DNA of 7,073 nt from an uncultured Candidatus Methylacidiphilales bacterium (GTDB lineage Bacteria > Verrucomicrobiota > Verrucomicrobiia > Methylacidiphilales > CALFVM01), in the NCBI GenBank assembly GCA_937928665.1, contig CALFVM010000053.1, forward strand, positions 1-7,073. Reading direction: 5' to 3'. Below, in pieces: positions 5,854 to 7,073 of the stretch. The notes beneath the pieces were generated by a model. It worked only from the letters and a program-made list of their open reading frames with translations, was not told the origin of the DNA and made no database searches. Every line of letters begins with the position of its first letter. The stretch's first letter is position 1. Made by a program: the position numbers and the translations under genes.

Positions 5854-6870
5854 ATGGTTGAGATCCGAGCTTATGCGGCTGCGGCTCCGGGTCGGTGCTT
5901 GGAGCCGATGTCTCACCGGATCGGCGAGATGGGTCCCGATGAAGTTGAAATCAACGTTTCCCATTGCGGTATATGCCACTCCGACTTGTCGATGCTCGAT
6001 AATGATTGGGGGATTGCCGCCTATCCGTTCGTGCCCGGGCACGAGATTATCGGCACGGTGGCAGCCGTCGGTCCGCAAGCGCGCGGATTGAAGGTGGGCC
6101 AGCGGGTGGGGGTCGGTTGGTCGGCATCGAGTTGTCTTTCCTGTGGGGAGTGTCTGTCGGGGCGCCACCATCTCTGCGCGCACGTTCAGGGGACCATTGT
6201 CGGGCGGTTCGGCGGCTTCGCCGACCGGGTGCGTGTGCAGTGGACGTGGGCGCGCCCGTTGCCGGAAGCGGTGGACCCGGCCAAGGCGGGGCCGCTTCTC
6301 TGCGGGGGAATCACCGTGTTTACGCCCTTGTTCGAGTATGATGTGTCGCCGACGGCTCGGGTAGGTGTGATCGGGATTGGAGGGCTGGGGCATCTGGCAC
6401 TGCAGTTCGCAAACAAATGGGGTTGTGAAGTCCACGCCTTCACGAGCAGCGAACAAAAACATTCCGAGGCCCGGCAGCTCGGAGCACATTTTGTGCACAC
6501 GACGGCGTCACCCGAAGGCTTGAAAAAGCTGGCCGGATCCCTCGACCTCATCATCTCGACCATCAACGTCCCGGTGGATGCGCCCGCGTTGCTGAATGTG
6601 CTGGCCCCGCGGGGGCGGCTCCATGTGGTGGGGGCGGTGCTCAAGCCGTTGGAAGTTCCGGCCTTTGGTTTGATTACGGGGCAGAAATCAGTGTCGGGCA
6701 GTCCGACCGGCAGTCCGGCAGCCATTGACCGGATGCTGGCGTTTTGTGCGCGGCACGGGATTGAGCCCGTGACGGAGAATTACCCGATGTCGCAGGCCAA
6801 TGAGGCACTGGAACGACTGCGGGCGGGTCAGGCCCGGTATCGGATTGTGCTGGAGAGCGACTGGAGCTAG
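5854..6870 (+). CDS. Zinc-dependent medium-chain alcohol dehydrogenase, CAD/YahK type
   Basis: A 338-residue cytosolic oxidoreductase expected to reduce aldehydes to alcohols, or the reverse, with NADP(H). Catalytic-zinc ligands are visible: C41 in GICHSDL, H63-E64 in PGHEIIG, and C150 in GPLLCGGITVF. The structural zinc loop has its four cysteines (C94, C97, C100, C108). The Rossmann motif GIGGLG is at 174-179. The segment after the second beta strand reads FTSSEQK (Ser198-Ser199); small polar residues plus Lys there usually mean NADP preference in this subfamily. Length is close to the usual 350. The ATG at 5854 was chosen because the family start (MVEIRAYAA) is there and AGG lies seven bases ahead; an in-frame GTG at 5839 would begin inside the inverted repeat. 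It is divergent from the toxin-antitoxin operon and 68 bp ahead of a transporter gene. The physiological substrate cannot be read from sequence. Confidence 0.94.
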   Translation: MVEIRAYAAAAPGRCLEPMSHRIGEMGPDEVEINVSHCGICHSDLSMLDNDWGIAAYPFVPGHEIIGTVAAVGPQARGLKVGQRVGVGWSASSCLSCGECLSGRHHLCAHVQGTIVGRFGGFADRVRVQWTWARPLPEAVDPAKAGPLLCGGITVFTPLFEYDVSPTARVGVIGIGGLGHLALQFANKWGCEVHAFTSSEQKHSEARQLGAHFVHTTASPEGLKKLAGSLDLIISTINVPVDAPALLNVLAPRGRLHVVGAVLKPLEVPAFGLITGQKSVSGSPTGSPAAIDRMLAFCARHGIEPVTENYPMSQANEALERLRAGQARYRIVLESDWS

Positions 6871-6938
6871 CGGAGTCTTTGGGGGGAAATTCGCCGGGTG
6901 GGCCTTGCAAGTTTCCTTGGTTCGGCTAGTCGGGCGTC

Positions 6939-7073
6939 ATCGACAATACATTCTTATTCCTGCCGCTCGGTGCGGGCATTGGTTACGCTTTTGCTGCGAT
7001 CCTGCTGAAGCGTTGCCTGGCGGCCGGGGTGGATCCGTGGGCGATCATCGTCTGGAGCAATCTGGTCATGGCG
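6939..7073 (+). CDS. EamA/DMT-superfamily transporter, N-terminal 45 codons, cut by window edge
   Basis: The frame beginning near 6939 encodes (I)DNTFLFLPLGAGIGYAFAA, then ILLKRCLAAGVDPWAIIV, then WSNLVMA, still open at base 7073. A first membrane helix (LFLPLGAGIGYAFAAILL), the KRxLxxGxDPW turn and the start of a second helix (SNLVMA) are typical of the first two helices of EamA drug/metabolite transporters, which usually have ten helices. The frame is bounded upstream by a TAG at 6927-6929. Between that stop and the first helix there is no ATG, GTG or TTG; the first canonical start codon is GTG at 7029, after the helix. The coordinate given assumes an ATC at 6939. No Shine-Dalgarno is seen. 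The substrate is unknown, and only a small part of the protein is available. Confidence 0.7.
   Translation, partial: MDNTFLFLPLGAGIGYAFAAILLKRCLAAGVDPWAIIVWSNLVMA

Noticed and set aside
5842..6725. Minus-strand open frames opposite the dehydrogenase
   Set aside because: No domain features; the + strand gene has all zinc and cofactor motifs.
6904..6911. 8-bp palindrome CTTGCAAG in the dehydrogenase-transporter gap
   Set aside because: Too short to be distinguishable from chance, with no promoter around it.

Overview
The window is high-GC bacterial chromosome with ordinary gene density. A trypsin-like protease carrying a PEP-CTERM sorting tail, GTG starts, few Shine-Dalgarno sites and the general protein flavour suggest a Verrucomicrobiota-type bacterium, perhaps near Opitutales. 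That is an inference from style, not a proven identity.

Layout. Bases 1-993 (minus strand) hold the first 331 codons of aconitase A, cut by the left window edge. Bases 994-1077 form a short divergent spacer with a perfect 17-bp palindrome at 1020-1036. Reading rightward from it are a secreted, PEP-CTERM-anchored S1 serine protease (1078-2181), a DtxR/MntR-family metal-responsive repressor (2230-2889) and a full-length RecQ helicase (2905-4734). The repressor and recQ lie so close that they are probably co-transcribed. Converging on recQ from the right, with 14 bp between stop codons, is a RES-Xre (ParT-ParS/MbcT-MbcA type) toxin-antitoxin pair on the minus strand: antitoxin 5248-5700, then toxin 4749-5240. 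Its promoter carries a 19-bp palindrome between and over the -35 and -10 boxes, and the start codon sits where transcription should begin, so the antitoxin mRNA may be leaderless. Divergent from it is a zinc-dependent medium-chain alcohol/aldehyde reductase of the CAD/YahK type (5854-6870), with a 7-bp-arm inverted repeat just ahead of its ribosome binding site. The last bases (from about 6939) begin an EamA/DMT-type membrane transporter cut by the right edge, with no ordinary start codon visible.

How the genes fit together. Only three functional linkages are supported: the repressor-recQ transcription unit, the self-contained toxin-antitoxin operon, and two divergent promoter regions that each carry a palindrome. 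Hand-counted rows show G exceeding C on the + strand in the acnA, recQ and adh rows, whichever strand encodes the gene. Rows in the toxin-antitoxin block show C at or above G, which hints that this module arrived later or was inverted.

No non-coding stretch exceeds 300 bases; the longest is 5701-5853. I saw no tRNA, rRNA, CRISPR array, insertion sequence or strong intrinsic terminator. The toxin-antitoxin locus is the most distinctive part, but it belongs to a described family; I do not see a clearly new system.
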